From positions 33,085-97,084 of the forward strand of contig JANRJO010000025.1 in NCBI GenBank assembly GCA_033763935.1: 64,000 nucleotides of DNA. The letters are read 5' to 3'. Position numbers and translations under genes: made by a program. The notes below the pieces were generated by a model that saw only the letters and a list, made by a program, of their open reading frames with translations, was not told the origin of the DNA and did no database searches. Source of the DNA: DALYJJ01 sp033763935 (lineage in GTDB: Bacteria; Acidobacteriota; Terriglobia; Bryobacterales; Bryobacteraceae). Shown here in pieces: positions 8,978 to 18,314 of the stretch (position 1 is its first letter; the number at the start of each line of letters is the position of its first letter).

Positions 8978-9475
8978 ATGGACGTCATACTCTTCCTCGC
9001 CTTCGCCACCGTCGCCGTCGTCGCCGCGATCAACCTCGTCGTGCAGACCCACCCCATCTCGAGCGCCCTCTCGCTGATCGGCGTCATGGGCTCGCTCGCC
9101 GTGCTCTACCTCCTCCTCGGCGGAGAGTTCCTCGCCGCCGTCCAGTTGATCGTCTACGCCGGCGCCATCATGGTGCTCTTCGTCTTCGTCATCATGCTCC
9201 TCAACGCCGGCGCCGAGCAGAGGCGCGGCAAGTCCATCCTCGCCACGCTCCTCGGCGTACCGCTGCTCGCCGGCTTCCTCGCCCTCGTCGCCTGGCTCAT
9301 TCAAAGCGCGCTGCCCGCCTCCGCGCCGGTCACCTTCGGCGCGTTCACCCGCGGCACCCCCCGCGACATCGGCCAGCTTCTCTTCACCCAGTACCTGCTG
9401 CCCTTTGAAGTGACCTCCGTGCTCATCCTCATCGCCATCCTCGGCGCGGTCGTCCTGGCCCGGAAGGAGATCTGA
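8978..9475 (+). CDS. nuoJ: NADH-quinone oxidoreductase subunit J
   Basis: A 165-residue membrane protein with five predicted helices. It has the NuoJ pattern of SALSLIGVMGSLAVLYLLLGGEFLAAVQLIVYAGAIMVLFVFVIMLL, containing the third helix with the pi-bulge important for coupling. The family fit is good in length and helix order. Spacing is 2 bases from nuoH and 3 to nuoK, indicating cotranslation. Confidence 0.94.
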   Translation: MDVILFLAFATVAVVAAINLVVQTHPISSALSLIGVMGSLAVLYLLLGGEFLAAVQLIVYAGAIMVLFVFVIMLLNAGAEQRRGKSILATLLGVPLLAGFLALVAWLIQSALPASAPVTFGAFTRGTPRDIGQLLFTQYLLPFEVTSVLILIAILGAVVLARKEI

Positions 9476-9478
9476 CGA

Positions 9479-9808
9479 ATGCCCCAACTTCCGCAGATGA
9501 TGACCGCCGTGCCGCTCTCCTGGTACCTCATCCTCAGCGCGATTCTCTTCGCGCTCGGCGTCGCAGGCTTTCTCCTCCGCCGCAACATCATTACGGTCTT
9601 CATGTCCATCGAGCTCATGCTCAACGCGGTGAACCTGAGCTTCATCGCCTTCTCCTACAAGTGGGGACAGCCCGATGGCCATATCTTCAGCTTTTTCGTG
9701 ATGGTCGTCGCCGCGGCGGAAGCCGCCGTCGGCTTGGCCATCATCCTCACCGTCTTCAAAAACCGCTCCACGCTCCAAATTGACGACGTGAGCACGCTCA
9801 AATACTGA
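9479..9808 (+). CDS. nuoK: NADH-quinone oxidoreductase subunit K
   Basis: A 109-residue, three-helix subunit, MrpC-like. It shows the conserved FMSIELMLNAVNLSF segment, in which the glutamate of helix 2 is a proton-channel residue, and a second acidic residue in VVAAAEAAVGLAII. Start at the ATG 3 bases after nuoJ. Length matches the family (about 100 residues). Confidence 0.95.
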   Translation: MPQLPQMMTAVPLSWYLILSAILFALGVAGFLLRRNIITVFMSIELMLNAVNLSFIAFSYKWGQPDGHIFSFFVMVVAAAEAAVGLAIILTVFKNRSTLQIDDVSTLKY

Positions 9809-9812
9809 ACCG

Positions 9813-11729
9813 ATGAACCTCTGGCTGATTCCAACCATTCCGCTCGTCGGCGCGTTAGCCAACCTGACGCTCGGCCGGCGCTTGCCGAAAGCCGCGATCA
9901 ATGCCATCGCCATCGGCTCCGTCCTCTTCTCGTTCCTCTGGGTCCTCAACGTCCTCAATAGCCTCGGCCCCCTCGAGACCGCCCACGTCGAGCGCTACTT
10001 CACCTGGATCCAAAGCGGCCCCGTCAACATCGGCTTCGACCTCATGGTCGACCGCCTCACCGCCGTCATGCTCCTCGTGGTCACCGGCGTCGGCCTGCTC
10101 ATTCACATCTACGCCACCGGCTACATGGCCCACGAAGGCGGCTACTACCGCTTCTTCGCCTACCTCAACCTGTTCATGTTCTTCATGCTCATCCTCGTCC
10201 TCGCCGCGAACTACCTTGTCCTGTTCGTTGGCTGGGAAGGCGTGGGCCTCTGCAGCTACCTGCTCATCGGTTTCTACTTCCTCAAGAAGAGCGCGGGCGA
10301 CGCCGGCAAGAAGGCCTTCATCGTCAACCGCGTCGGCGACTTCGGTTTCATCCTCGGAATCTTTCTCATCCTTGGGACCTTCGGCACGCTCGACTTCGCA
10401 GGCGTCTTCGCCAAGGCGGGCGGCATGCCCGTCGAAGCCACCGTCGGCGTGGTCACCACCATCTGCCTGCTGCTCCTGGTGGGAGCCACCGGCAAGTCCG
10501 CGCAGGTTCCTCTCTACGTCTGGCTGCCCGACGCGATGGAAGGCCCGACGCCCGTCTCCGCCCTCATCCACGCGGCGACAATGGTGACCGCGGGCGTCTA
10601 CATGGTCGCGCGCTCCTCGGCGCTGTACATGAAAGCGCCCCTGGCGATGGACGCCGTGGCCATCATCGGCCTCGTCACGGCAGTTCTCGCCGCCACCATT
10701 GGCCTGACCCAGTTCGACATCAAGAAGGTCTACGCCTACTCCACGGTCTCGCAGCTCGGCTATATGTTCGTCGGCCTTGGCGTCGGGGCCTTCAGTGCCG
10801 GAATCTTCCACGTCGTCACCCACGCCTTCTTCAAGGCGCTGCTCTTCCTCGGCGCCGGTTCCGTCATCCACGCCATGTCCGGAGAGCAGGACATGCGTCA
10901 CATGGGCGGCCTCCGCAAGTACACACCCTGGACCTTCATGGTGCTCCTCTGCGCCGCCGTTGCCATCGCCGGCGTGCCGCCCTTCGCGGGCTTCCACAGC
11001 AAAGACGCCATCCTCCTAGCCGCCCACCACAAGTACCCGTGGATATATTGGGTCGGAGTGGTCACCGCCGGCATGACTGCCTTCTACGTCTTCCGCTCCA
11101 TCTTCATGACCTTCTTCGGCGAACTCCGCATGAAGCCCGCCGGCGATCATGGCCACCACGGCCACGGTCACCACGACGATCACGGCCACGGTCACCACGG
11201 CACCCCGCACGAATCGCCGTGGGTCATGCTCGGCCCGCTGGTCATCCTCGCTCTCCTCTCGCTGGGCGGCGGCTACCTGCCCGTTCTCCATTTCCTCGAA
11301 CCCGTCCTCGGCGGCGAACACGCCCCGCACGAATCCTTCCTCGTTTACACTTCCGTGGCTGCCGGCGTGATCGGTATCGCCCTCGCCTACATCCTCTACG
11401 TCGCCGCCCCCGGCCTCCCCGGCAAGATCGCCGGCGCGCTGGGCGGCCTCTACCGCCTCGTGTACGACAAATATCGCGTGGACGAAGCCTACGATGCGAT
11501 CATCGTCCACCCCATTCGCGACGGCTCTCGCTCCGTCCTCTGGAAAGGCTTCGACCTTGGCTTCATCGACGGCATCGTGAACGGAGTCGGCACTCGCGCC
11601 CGCGGCGTCGGCGGCGTCCTCAAACTCGCCCAGTCCGGCTACGTGCGCAGCTACGCGGCCTGGATCGTCTTTGGCGCAGTCATCGCCATCGCCGCCATCG
11701 GCTTCGTCGCCGTGGGAGGTGTTCGCTAA
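9813..11729 (+). CDS. nuoL: NADH-quinone oxidoreductase subunit L
   Basis: A 638-residue antiporter-like subunit at the far end of the membrane arm. The proton-translocation core is clear: GWEGVGLCSYLLIGFY, the VYVWLPDAMEGPTPVSALIHAATMV block, and KVYAYSTVSQLGYM. A long C-terminal part carries the lateral helix and a last transmembrane segment. Around residues 443-468 there is a hydrophilic loop extremely rich in histidine (HGHHGHGHHDDHGHGHH), an insertion whose composition suggests metal binding or simply charge tuning. nuoM starts immediately after the stop codon. Confidence 0.96.
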   Translation: MNLWLIPTIPLVGALANLTLGRRLPKAAINAIAIGSVLFSFLWVLNVLNSLGPLETAHVERYFTWIQSGPVNIGFDLMVDRLTAVMLLVVTGVGLLIHIYATGYMAHEGGYYRFFAYLNLFMFFMLILVLAANYLVLFVGWEGVGLCSYLLIGFYFLKKSAGDAGKKAFIVNRVGDFGFILGIFLILGTFGTLDFAGVFAKAGGMPVEATVGVVTTICLLLLVGATGKSAQVPLYVWLPDAMEGPTPVSALIHAATMVTAGVYMVARSSALYMKAPLAMDAVAIIGLVTAVLAATIGLTQFDIKKVYAYSTVSQLGYMFVGLGVGAFSAGIFHVVTHAFFKALLFLGAGSVIHAMSGEQDMRHMGGLRKYTPWTFMVLLCAAVAIAGVPPFAGFHSKDAILLAAHHKYPWIYWVGVVTAGMTAFYVFRSIFMTFFGELRMKPAGDHGHHGHGHHDDHGHGHHGTPHESPWVMLGPLVILALLSLGGGYLPVLHFLEPVLGGEHAPHESFLVYTSVAAGVIGIALAYILYVAAPGLPGKIAGALGGLYRLVYDKYRVDEAYDAIIVHPIRDGSRSVLWKGFDLGFIDGIVNGVGTRARGVGGVLKLAQSGYVRSYAAWIVFGAVIAIAAIGFVAVGGVR

Positions 11730-13235
11730 ATGCTCCTCAATCTCGTCATCTTCCTCCCGCTGGTCGGCTTCATCCTGTTGCTGCTCCTGCCGAAAGATTC
11801 GCATGACGGTATCAAGCGCGCCGCCCTGGTCGTTTCGCTCGTCGTCTTCGCCGCGTCGCTGCTCCTCATCGCCCCCGTCCAGCAAGCCCCCGCGCAGCTC
11901 TCCGAAGTCACGGACGTACCCTGGATCTCCTACCCCCCCATCCGCTACCACGTGGGCATCGACGGCCTCAGCCTCTGGCTCGTCATCCTCTCCACACTCC
12001 TCACGCCCATCTCGATCCTCGTCTCCTGGAGCTACATTCAGAAGCGCGTCAAGGAATTCTTCGCCTTCCTGCTGCTCCTCGAGTTCGGCCTCGTCGGCGT
12101 CTTCGCCGCCCTCGACTTCTTCCTCTTCTACGTCTTCTTCGAAGTCACGCTGGTCCCGATGTACTTCCTCATCGGCATCTGGGGCCACGATAAACGCATC
12201 TACGCCGCCGTCAAATTCTTCCTCTACACGCTCGCCGGCTCCGTACTGATGCTCGCCGCTATCATCTACCTCTTCAACAAGAGCGGCACCTTCGACTACC
12301 TGGCGATGCTCGAACTGCTCCGTACCGGCAAACTCGCCCTCTCGCACCTGGAGCAGACCCTCCTCTTCCTCGCCTTCTTCGTCGCCTTCGCCATCAAAGT
12401 CCCGCTTTGGCCGCTCCATACCTGGCTGCCCGACGCGCACGGCGAAGCCCCCACCGCCGGGTCCGTCATGCTGGCCTCCGTCATGCTGAAGATGGGCACT
12501 TACGGGCTCGTCCGCTTCTGCCTGCCCATGTTCCCGCAGGCCGCCCGCGAAAACGCCCCCTGGATCATCGTCCTCGCCATCACCGGCATCATCTACGGCG
12601 CCCTCGTCGCCATGGTTCAGCCGAACATGAAGCGTCTGGTGGCCTATTCATCGGTCAGCCACCTCGGCTTCGTCGTCCTGGGCATCTTCTCCTTCAACCA
12701 GGCCGCCCTCGACGGCGCGGTCTACCAGATGCTCAACCACGGCGTCTCCACCGGCGCGCTCTTCATGCTGGTCGGCTACCTCTACGAACGCCGCCACTCG
12801 CTCGAAATCGCCGACTACGGCGGCGTCGCCACACCTGCACCCAAACTGGCCGCCGTCTTCGCCGTCACCATGCTGGCCAGCGTCGGACTGCCCACGCTCA
12901 ACAACTTCATCGGCGAGTACCTCATCCTCCAGGGCGCCGCTCTCGTCGACTTCAAGTGGGCCGTCTTCGCCGCCATCGGGGTCATCCTCTCCGCCGTCTA
13001 TATGCTCTGGATGTACCAGCGCACCTTCTTCGGCGAGGCCACCGACGAACTCAAACATCACATGCCGGACATGAACACCCGCGAGTGGGTCGCCATCGTC
13101 CCGCTGCTCGTGCTGATGGTCTGGATGGGAACCTACACCCAGACGTTCCTGCCCACCATCTCGGCCTCGAATACTAAGACGCTCGAACAATCGAAGACTA
13201 ACGTTGAATACCAGGTGAGGCTCAATGCCCGCTAA
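11730..13235 (+). CDS. nuoM: NADH-quinone oxidoreductase subunit M
   Basis: A 501-residue antiporter-like subunit with about 14 helices. Signatures include the FFEVTLVPMYFLIGIWG segment with its key glutamate, WPLHTWLPDAHGEAPTAGSVMLASVMLKMGTYG, and MKRLVAYSSVSHLGFV. The start codon directly follows the nuoL stop; the last 11 bases overlap nuoN. Confidence 0.96.
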   Translation: MLLNLVIFLPLVGFILLLLLPKDSHDGIKRAALVVSLVVFAASLLLIAPVQQAPAQLSEVTDVPWISYPPIRYHVGIDGLSLWLVILSTLLTPISILVSWSYIQKRVKEFFAFLLLLEFGLVGVFAALDFFLFYVFFEVTLVPMYFLIGIWGHDKRIYAAVKFFLYTLAGSVLMLAAIIYLFNKSGTFDYLAMLELLRTGKLALSHLEQTLLFLAFFVAFAIKVPLWPLHTWLPDAHGEAPTAGSVMLASVMLKMGTYGLVRFCLPMFPQAARENAPWIIVLAITGIIYGALVAMVQPNMKRLVAYSSVSHLGFVVLGIFSFNQAALDGAVYQMLNHGVSTGALFMLVGYLYERRHSLEIADYGGVATPAPKLAAVFAVTMLASVGLPTLNNFIGEYLILQGAALVDFKWAVFAAIGVILSAVYMLWMYQRTFFGEATDELKHHMPDMNTREWVAIVPLLVLMVWMGTYTQTFLPTISASNTKTLEQSKTNVEYQVRLNAR

Positions 13236-14688
13236 CTTCATTCCCTCCGCGGCCGAACTCATCCGCTTCCTGCCGGAGATGATCCTGACCCTCGCCGGCG
13301 TCCTGCTCATGGTCCTCGTGCCCCTGAAACAGAACGCTCGCGGGTTGTTCTACGGCCTGACGATGGCCGCCCTCGTCGCCGCCCTCGCCGCCTCCGTCTT
13401 CGCCTTCGCCGACCCCGGCCCCGCCTTCCAGAACATGCTCCTCGTCGACGGCTTCGCCACGTTCTTCCGCGTCCTCGTCATCGGCGTCGGCATCCTCACC
13501 GTCTCGATGTCCAATATGTACCTCGCGCGCGAACGCGCCGAGTCCGGCGAATACTACGCCCTCCTGCTCTTCTCCCTCGTCGGTCAGTCCATCATGGTGG
13601 CCGCGAATGAGATGATCATGCTCTTCATCGGCCTCGAGGTCAGCTCCATCGCCACCTACATCATGGCCGGCTACCTTCGCGACGATAAGCGCAACAACGA
13701 ATCCGCCCTCAAGTACTTCCTCCTCGGCTCCTTCGCCACGGCGTTCCTTCTCTACGGCATCGCTTGGATCTACGGTCTCACCGGAACCACCAATCTCACC
13801 GAGATCCGCACCGTCCTCCTGAACCCCGATATCCAACCCTCGCTCATGATCATCGGCGCCGCCGCGGCCATGATGTTCGTCGGCTTCGCCTTCAAGATCT
13901 CCGCCGCGCCCTTCCAGGTGTGGGCGCCGGACGTCTACCAGGGCGCCCCCGCCCCGGTGAGCGCCTTCATGTCCGCCGGCCCCAAAGCCGCGGCCTTCGC
14001 CATCTTCCTGCGCGTTTTCCTGACCGCCTTCGAGCCTATCTCCGACCGCTGGACGCCCATCGTCTGGATCAGCGCCCTGCTCACCATGATCGTCGGCAAC
14101 TTCGCCGCCCTCACTCAATCCAACGTCAAGCGCCTGCTCGCCTACAGCTCCATCGCCCACGCCGGCTACGTCCTGGTCGCGCTTGTCAGCAACTCCCAGG
14201 TCGGCACCGCTGCGGCGATGTTCTACCTCGTCGCCTACGCCTTCATGAATATCGGCGCGTTCGCGGTGGTCACGCACGTAGCGCGCAAAGGCGAGAAGTA
14301 CGTTCGCATCGAAGACCTCGCGGGCCTTGGTGTCCGCCAGGCCGGCACGGCAGCGCTCCTCTCGATCTTCTTGCTCAGCTTGATCGGCGTCCCGCTCACC
14401 GCCGGCTTCTTCGGCAAGTTCTATATCTTCAAAGCAGCGCTCGATTCGAACCTCATCTGGCTGACCGTCCTCGGCCTGCTGAACAGCGCGGTTGCGGCGT
14501 ACTACTACCTCCGCATCCTCGTCGTCATGTACATGCAGGACCCGGCCCAGGCCACCGAAAATCTTCCCGACCTCGCCCCCGGGATCAAGGCTACGCTCTG
14601 GGCCTCGGCCGCCGCCACGCTGGTCCTCGGCGTCTTCCCGTCGCTCGCGCTCGATTTCGCCCGGCAGTCCGCCCAGCTCGTGAAGTGA
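13225..14688 (+). CDS. nuoN: NADH-quinone oxidoreductase subunit N
   Basis: A 487-residue antiporter-like subunit and the last gene of the operon. Conserved blocks are FIGLEVSSIATYIMAGYLR, FKISAAPFQVWAPDVYQGAPAPVSAFMS, and VKRLLAYSSIAHAGYVLVAL. It overlaps nuoM by 11 bases. The gene ends 19 bases before the convergent response-regulator gene, and no clear terminator hairpin fits between them. Confidence 0.96.
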   Translation: MPANFIPSAAELIRFLPEMILTLAGVLLMVLVPLKQNARGLFYGLTMAALVAALAASVFAFADPGPAFQNMLLVDGFATFFRVLVIGVGILTVSMSNMYLARERAESGEYYALLLFSLVGQSIMVAANEMIMLFIGLEVSSIATYIMAGYLRDDKRNNESALKYFLLGSFATAFLLYGIAWIYGLTGTTNLTEIRTVLLNPDIQPSLMIIGAAAAMMFVGFAFKISAAPFQVWAPDVYQGAPAPVSAFMSAGPKAAAFAIFLRVFLTAFEPISDRWTPIVWISALLTMIVGNFAALTQSNVKRLLAYSSIAHAGYVLVALVSNSQVGTAAAMFYLVAYAFMNIGAFAVVTHVARKGEKYVRIEDLAGLGVRQAGTAALLSIFLLSLIGVPLTAGFFGKFYIFKAALDSNLIWLTVLGLLNSAVAAYYYLRILVVMYMQDPAQATENLPDLAPGIKATLWASAAATLVLGVFPSLALDFARQSAQLVK

Positions 14689-14707
14689 CAGAACCGGGAC
14701 CGGAACC

Positions 14708-15355
14708 CTAAGGAACCACGATCCCCTTCCGCACCGCGTACAGCACAATCTCCGCCGTGTTGTGCAGGTTCAACTTCTGCATCAGGTTCGTTCGGTGCGA
14801 CTCGATGGTATGCGGGCTCAGGTCCAGCAACTGCGCCGCCTCCTTGTTCGTCTTCCCCTGCGCCAGCAGCTGCAGCACCTCGCGCTCCCGCTCCGTCAGC
14901 AGATCATAGGAATCCTGCTGATTGTTCTGCCGCAGCATGCGAACGTAATCTTCCAGCAGAATGCGCGCGATCGACGGCGTGAAATACGGCTTCCCCTCGC
15001 GCACACTCTCCACCGCCGGTAGCACGTCCGTCTCCGTCGATTCCTTCAGCAGGTAGCCCTTCGCCCCCGCCCCCAGCGCGCGAAGAATGTACCCTTCATC
15101 GGCGTGCATGCTCAACACGATCACCTTCGTGTCCGGGTTGCGCCGCATAATCTGCGCCGTTGCGTCGATGCCGTTCAGGTTCGGCATCGCGATGTCCATC
15201 ACCACGATCTCCGGCTTCAACTCCTCGGCCAGCGCCACCGCTTCACGTCCGTCCGCCGCCTCTCCCACCACCTGCACCTTGGGCGATCGTTCCAGCCAAG
15301 CCCGCAGGCCCTGTCGTACCACCGAGTGGTCGTCCGCCAGCAATACCCGAATCAT
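14708..15355 (-). CDS. NarL/FixJ-type response regulator
   Basis: A 215-residue regulator. The receiver domain (1-120) has the acidic pair DD at 8-9, the phosphoacceptor Asp at 54 (VVMDIAMPNLNG) and a KGYLLKE lysine motif. The C-terminal LuxR/GerE helix-turn-helix (about 148-210) contains LTEREREVLQLLAQGKTNKE and SPHTIESHRTNLMQKL. It overlaps the upstream sensor-kinase gene by 4 bases (ATGA-type), so the pair is translationally coupled. The regulated genes are not evident from position. Confidence 0.93.
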   Translation of the reverse strand: MIRVLLADDHSVVRQGLRAWLERSPKVQVVGEAADGREAVALAEELKPEIVVMDIAMPNLNGIDATAQIMRRNPDTKVIVLSMHADEGYILRALGAGAKGYLLKESTETDVLPAVESVREGKPYFTPSIARILLEDYVRMLRQNNQQDSYDLLTEREREVLQLLAQGKTNKEAAQLLDLSPHTIESHRTNLMQKLNLHNTAEIVLYAVRKGIVVP

Positions 15356-16716
15356 GCCGGCGCCGCCCCGTTCTCCAACGGCAGGCGAACTCGTATACGC
15401 GTGCCCTTGCCGGGCCCCGACTCGATGCTGACGATTCCCGCCAAATCCGTTACTCTCTCCTTCAGTCCCACCAGCCCGATCCCGTCGCCTCCAGGTCTTG
15501 CAGGATCAAAGCCCTTCCCGTCATCCTCAATGCTAACTGCCAATTCGTCGTCTACTCTGCGCACCACAACGTCAATCCGCTTCGCCGCCGCATGACGCGC
15601 CACGTTCGTTAACGCTTCCTGGACCACCCGGTAGACGCACGTGCGTACCTCCTCCGGCGCGGAATCCACGTCTCCTTCCAGCCCGATGTGCACCGGGAGG
15701 CCTGTACGGCGCGAAAACTCCCGTCCCTGCCACTGCAACGCCGGTGACAGCCCCAGGTCGTCGAGCATCGACGGCCGCAGCAGCAGCGACAGGTTTCGCA
15801 CACACTGCAAGGTCCGCTCCGCCAGGCGCTTCGCCTCCTGAAGCCGCTGGTAGTCCGCTGCGTTCCGCTCCAGCGCTGGTCCATCCAAGTTCGCCAGTTC
15901 CATGCGCAGTCCGGTCAACAGCTGCCCCACCTCGTCGTGCAACTCCCGGGAAATGTTACGTCGCTCCATCTCCTGCGCTTGCACCACGTGCTGGGACAGC
16001 CGTTTCAGTTCCGAGCGTACCTCCTGCGCCTGCAACTCCAGCCGCCGCGTATGCAGAATCGTGAACACTGCCACCCCGGCTCCCACCAGCAGGCTCACTC
16101 CCGAGATGACATACAGCGTCTGCCGGAACGATTCCTCGGCCTGATGAATCCGCTGCTGCTGCTCCCGCAACGAATCCTGGTTCAACTCCTCGATCTCTGC
16201 AGCCATTCGCAGTGCCGCCGTCCGTTGCCTCACTTGTCCGCGCAGCAGAGCTACCCTCAGGGACGGAACCTTGATCGGGTCCCAATCGAGCGCCTCCCGC
16301 AGCGGCGTCAGGAACGCCGATACCTCCACCCTCAGCCGTCCCACTGCCTCCGATTGACCCGGCCCCAATCCCCTCTCCATCGTCGCCAGGCTCTCCTCCG
16401 ACGACTCCTGTATCTCCGCGAACTGCTGCCCGTAGTTCACCGTCTGCGCGGAAGTCGGGTCCAGGAGAAAATCCCGCTTTAACAACCCGGCCAGATAGAT
16501 GTTCGACCGCAGGCTCTCCAAGGCACGCGCCACCTCCCGATGACGGTCGTATGCGGAAGTGAGCAGGTCGAAGATGAGGAAGCTCTGGGTGAGCGTAATG
16601 CCCGTGGCCAGCGCGATCAGCGCCACCACCACCGCGAACCCCGCCGTCAGCGGCGCCCAGATCGTCTGCTTCCGAATACGCACCGTGTATCCTAGCCATT
16701 CAGCATAGCTTTCCAA
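15352..16716 (-). CDS. Membrane sensor histidine kinase, NarX/DesK-like (HisKA_3)
   Basis: A 454-residue sensor. Transmembrane segments lie at about 18-42 and 201-221 and flank a helical periplasmic domain of about 155 residues, probably a four-helix-bundle sensor. The dimerisation box ERRNISRELHDEVGQLL places the phosphoacceptor at His260. The HATPase domain shows a YRVVQEALTNVARHA N-box, an EDDGKGFD G1 box and GIGLVGLKERV. This is the usual architecture for partners of NarL-type regulators, and the partner gene overlaps it by 4 bases. The ligand cannot be inferred. It is divergent from otsA. Confidence 0.92.
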   Translation of the reverse strand: MESYAEWLGYTVRIRKQTIWAPLTAGFAVVVALIALATGITLTQSFLIFDLLTSAYDRHREVARALESLRSNIYLAGLLKRDFLLDPTSAQTVNYGQQFAEIQESSEESLATMERGLGPGQSEAVGRLRVEVSAFLTPLREALDWDPIKVPSLRVALLRGQVRQRTAALRMAAEIEELNQDSLREQQQRIHQAEESFRQTLYVISGVSLLVGAGVAVFTILHTRRLELQAQEVRSELKRLSQHVVQAQEMERRNISRELHDEVGQLLTGLRMELANLDGPALERNAADYQRLQEAKRLAERTLQCVRNLSLLLRPSMLDDLGLSPALQWQGREFSRRTGLPVHIGLEGDVDSAPEEVRTCVYRVVQEALTNVARHAAAKRIDVVVRRVDDELAVSIEDDGKGFDPARPGGDGIGLVGLKERVTDLAGIVSIESGPGKGTRIRVRLPLENGAAPA

Positions 16717-16814
16717 CAGCTTGCGGCCAATGGTGTATCGGCCCCACTCCCTTCTCGTGTCTATTCGGGATTCTCCCCCGCCGCCCCCCGGCGCTACCCT
16801 CGGTGAGGATGCAA

Positions 16815-18311
16815 ATGCTCTGGAATCGGAACCGGCTGCAGCACCTTGCGAAGGCGTCCTTGGGAGGGCGTAAGTTGATTGTGGTCTCGTGCCGCTCTCC
16901 CTATTCTTTCGAGAAGCGGGACGGACACCTGGTTCCCACCACTCCAGCCGGCGGCCTCACCGCCGCCCTTAAACCCGTAATGGAGGTGACCGGCGGCGTG
17001 TGGATCGCCCAGTCCTCCGATCAGCATCCCTCCCCGCGCATCGACCTTTCCGGATTCTCGCTGCGCACTCTTCTCATCCCCAACGAACTCTCCAAAGGCC
17101 ACTACGAGGGTCTCTCGAATCGCGCCCTCTGGCCCCTGTGCCATAACGCCTACTACCGCCCTGAGTTCCGCCCCAGCGATTGGGAGGCCTACCGCCGCGT
17201 CAATGAGATCTTCGCTGAAGCGGTACTGCAGGAGGCCGGCGGCGAGCCCGCCACCGTCTTTGTTCAGGATTACCACTTTGCCCTCCTGCCGCGCCTTCTC
17301 AAGGCCGCCAATCCCGCTCTGACCGTCGGTCAGTTCTGGCACATCCCCTTTCCTCATCCGGAGATCGCACAGCTATTCCCATGGCTGCCGGAATTGCTTG
17401 ACGGAATGCTCGGCAACGACCTCCTCGGCTTCCACGTTCCCTCGCACTCGCGCAATTTCCAGGAGTCGGTGCAACACTCCCTCGCGGCTTACGTCGAGCA
17501 GGCGCACGATACCATCTGGTATCGCTCCAGCCCAACCCAGCTCCGTGCCGTTCCCGTCAGCATCGACTTTCAACAGCACTCCCAGCTCGCCGCCTCCACC
17601 CAGACTGAAAGGTACATGCGTGAGTGGGCAGCCCGCCTCGGCCCCGCTTCCTTCATCGGCCTCGGAATCGACCGCCTCGATTACACGAAGGGCATTCCCG
17701 ACCGCATTCGCGCTCTTTCCGCACTCTTTGAGGCAAATCCTGCTCTGCGCGGAAAGCTCACATTCGTGCAGGTCGGAGTCCCCAGCAGAACCGCTCTCGT
17801 CCCCTACGCTGAACTCGGCCGCGAAACCGACGCCGAGGTGCAGGCCATCAACCACAAGTGGGGAACCGATCGCTGGACGCCTGTCCTGTTCGAGAAGCGC
17901 AGCCTGGGCCCGTGCGAGATGATGGCCCTTCACCGGCTCTCGCGCTTCTGCATGGTCACGCCCCTCCACGACGGAATGAATCTCGTCGCTAAGGAGTTCG
18001 TCGCCAGTCGCGCCGACCTCGACGGCGTCCTCATTCTCAGCCGCTTCGCCGGCGCCGCTCAAGAACTCGGCGCAGCGCTTCTGGTCAACCCCTTCAATCC
18101 CTCCGAACTATCCTCCGCCATTCTCACCGCTTTGGCCATGGAACGGCCGGAGCGTCGGGCGCGCATGGCCGCTGCCCGCGCCGTCGTTCGCGAAAACAAC
18201 GTCTTCCGCTGGGCCGGTGCCCTGCTTCAGGAGCTGGCGGCCATCGCCTCTCTCCCCGCCTCCGGCGCCTATCAGGGGTACCCGATGACTCTCTCCGCCG
18301 GGGTTGCATGA
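16815..18311 (+). CDS. otsA: Alpha,alpha-trehalose-phosphate synthase (GT20)
   Basis: About 498 residues. OtsA joins UDP- or GDP-glucose to glucose 6-phosphate to give trehalose 6-phosphate. Family signatures are VVSCRSPYSF with the TTPAGGLTAAL loop near the N-terminus, the FVQDYHFALLPRLLK and FWHIPFPHPE motifs, LGIDRLDYTKGIPDRI (nucleotide-sugar site) and PLHDGMNLVAKEFVASR. In-frame starts exist at 16803 (GTG), 16809 and 16815; the last has GAGG at a better distance. otsB begins 3 bases after the stop, so the two form an operon, likely for osmotic or desiccation protection. Confidence 0.93.
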   Translation: MLWNRNRLQHLAKASLGGRKLIVVSCRSPYSFEKRDGHLVPTTPAGGLTAALKPVMEVTGGVWIAQSSDQHPSPRIDLSGFSLRTLLIPNELSKGHYEGLSNRALWPLCHNAYYRPEFRPSDWEAYRRVNEIFAEAVLQEAGGEPATVFVQDYHFALLPRLLKAANPALTVGQFWHIPFPHPEIAQLFPWLPELLDGMLGNDLLGFHVPSHSRNFQESVQHSLAAYVEQAHDTIWYRSSPTQLRAVPVSIDFQQHSQLAASTQTERYMREWAARLGPASFIGLGIDRLDYTKGIPDRIRALSALFEANPALRGKLTFVQVGVPSRTALVPYAELGRETDAEVQAINHKWGTDRWTPVLFEKRSLGPCEMMALHRLSRFCMVTPLHDGMNLVAKEFVASRADLDGVLILSRFAGAAQELGAALLVNPFNPSELSSAILTALAMERPERRARMAAARAVVRENNVFRWAGALLQELAAIASLPASGAYQGYPMTLSAGVA

Positions 18312-18314
18312 TTT

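Noticed and set aside
11016..12440. 474-codon minus-strand frame, rich in Glu and Asp
   Set aside because: Antisense to nuoL and nuoM; composition mirrors hydrophobic codons. No family or ribosome-binding site.
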